From NCBI GenBank assembly GCA_013397455.1, contig VYZB01000116.1, positions 279,081-343,080 on the forward strand: 64,000 nucleotides of DNA, written 5' to 3'. How positions within the stretch are numbered: position 1 is the stretch's first letter; the number at the start of each line of letters is the position of its first letter. The notes beneath the pieces were generated by a model. It did no database searches. It had not been told where the DNA came from and worked only from the letters and a program-made list of their open reading frames with translations. Source of the DNA: Crotophaga sulcirostris (Eukaryota; Chordata; Aves; Cuculiformes; Crotophagidae). The translations under genes and the position numbers were made by a program. Shown one piece after another: positions 62,501-64,000 of the stretch.

Positions 62501-64000
62501 GAGCTGAGGTCTTTAAAAGTCACCTCTGCTGGGGCACATTCTGACATGTGAAAAAAACTTCTGTGTTTTTGTCACTGCTTATTACACAACTGTTAATCAC
62601 ATTTTGTTGCCTTCTTCTCCCTTATCTGTCTGTTCTATCCATCTTGTTGTTTAGCTCCCAGATAAAATCATAAGCTCTTTGGGGGAGATGTCATCTTTCA
62701 CATGCACATTGCCTAGAATTACTGAGGCCAAAATCTTTTATTTGAATCATTGATGAGTAAAAGTACATGAATGACTCAAGCCAAAAATAGAGCCAGGTAG
62801 AGTTAAGGGAAAATGTTTCTCCCTTTAACTTGAAAGAATGTCTGGGTAGGTGTCTGGATGGTTTAATCATAAAAAATGCAGGGTTTGACTATGTTGAAAC
62901 TAAATGTTTGTTTAGCAAATGGTTCCAACTCACCTAAAAACAGGCACTCTTTTCTGAAAATGTCAATATGATTTATATTAATGTTCCCTAAATGTTTTGC
63001 TTTTTCAGGCAGGGTATCATTGGCTTTAGATGCTTTTCACAAGGCCAGTAAGGACTGGATAAAGAAGTCTTTATATGCTCTATTGTACTATTAAGTCACC
63101 CATGTAAACTGCCTCCCAGACTGAATCAATGAGCTTTCCCGTTTACCACCTTCATGATTAAATGCAAGTCAAAGTTGAGACTGGGATATTCTCAACCTCT
63201 CCAATTCTATTTACTATAAAGTATTTATTCAATGAAGCAAGGTATGGAATGATTCTCCCCTTTCCACTGTTTCTTTTCCCACAAAATCAATTCATTGTAA
63301 ATTTATTTTCACTTTCAGGTCAATGCAAATATTAAAATGTATTGCTTTGGTTTGTTTTAAGCACTGAAGCAAAATAGAGCTATCACTTCACTTCACAATA
63401 CTATCTAAAGAAGTAATATATACACCTCAAAATTAGAGGCATATCCTTAAAAGTAATTAAACTATAGATTTTATCTATATTTACATACACACACAGAACA
63501 GGTGTGAGATGGCAATATCATAGCTGGTAGGGGAAGTGGAATGGATGAGGTTTTAATCAATGATTTGAAAAGGGGGAGAGCATTAATAATAAAGGGGCTG
63601 AGTCTCTGCTACGATCACATGAAATTAAGTGTTCTTACAACTTGCTAAATCCTTTTGCTCTGCTGTCAATCAGCTTCAAGATATTTACTCAGAAAACAAA
63701 AAAAAAATTAAGTTTTATTTGGACTTAAAAAAATATCTCAAGGCCATGCCTGTAAGAGGCTTCATAATTCGTTTGCAGCATAACATGACAGCTGCATGTT
63801 TCAATGAAATTGCAGTTACACAGTAGGTCTCCCCTCTTCCCCCAAATCCCTGTAAACACAACAGATTTCAGAAATGGTTTGCTTCTGTAGGGTCAGAGTC
63901 AGAAAGATGACTCTGTCAACAGAGTAAGTGTGAGGCTGCTTTTGACCTTAATCTGAGGGCAGTAAAATGCATTTTCATACTTCTTTATGAAGTGGTAGAT
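59568..64000. other. Unique sequence, no gene recognised
   Basis: Includes a purine-rich patch at 60870-60960, an AATAAA plus poly-A at 61302-61327 (listed separately), an A-run near 62071-62082 and the GC-richer 62240-62420. Open frames are under 75 codons and unsupported. Confidence 0.5.
61190..61328 (+). other. Possible processed-retrocopy 3' end (AATAAA + A14)
   Basis: GGATACAAATAAAGTGTTG is followed at once by about fourteen A. An AATAAA polyadenylation signal roughly 10-15 nt before a poly-A run is the signature of a reverse-transcribed mRNA end. No coding similarity is recognised upstream, and a chance A-run is possible. Confidence 0.25.

Overview
The window looks like a gene-poor stretch of a vertebrate nuclear genome, most likely a bird. 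It is AT-rich with no obvious CpG island, and I see no convincing protein-coding exon, rRNA, tRNA or prokaryotic-style operon. The evidence for a bird (or a close sauropsid relative) is the dominance of CR1 LINE fragments with the typical 5' truncation and the 3' terminus of short (TATCACAG)n / (ATACTGTG)n octamers. I cannot name the species. All open reading frames in unique sequence are short and lack family signatures, so I treat them as chance.

Layout: 1-3780 unique sequence with a 19-nt palindrome; 3781-4390 CR1 (minus); 10669-11036 candidate hAT MITE; 14653-15250 CR1 (minus); 21966-22313 second candidate hAT MITE, with a Charlie-type flank; 24360-25100 GC-richer block with CA repeats; 27320-27548 CR1 tail (plus); 29653-29967 internal CR1 piece lacking its 3' end (plus); 35777-35855 MIR-like relic; 36335-36587 CR1 tail (plus); 40003-40610 older CR1 (minus); 42663-42873 ancient CR1/L3-like reverse transcriptase relic (minus); 43599-43764 ancient CR1 tail (plus); 46325-46386 long pyrimidine tract; 50991-51300 CR1 tail (plus); 53840-54047 ancient CR1-like tail and 54264-54560 LINE reverse transcriptase relic (both plus); 58321-59567 an almost full-length but dead mariner of the Hsmar1-like type (transposase on minus); 59568-64000 unique sequence with a possible retrocopy tail.

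Nothing here works together as a pathway. The window is a layered record of transposition: very old LINE and MIR relics, medium-age hAT and mariner DNA transposons, and at least four copies of one younger CR1 subfamily sharing the same 3' sequence. It could be a gene desert or part of a very long intron; the sequence alone does not say which. I found no previously undescribed biological system. The items most worth checking are the mariner, the two hAT-like MITEs, the shared young CR1 subfamily and the palindromic nuclear-receptor-like site.
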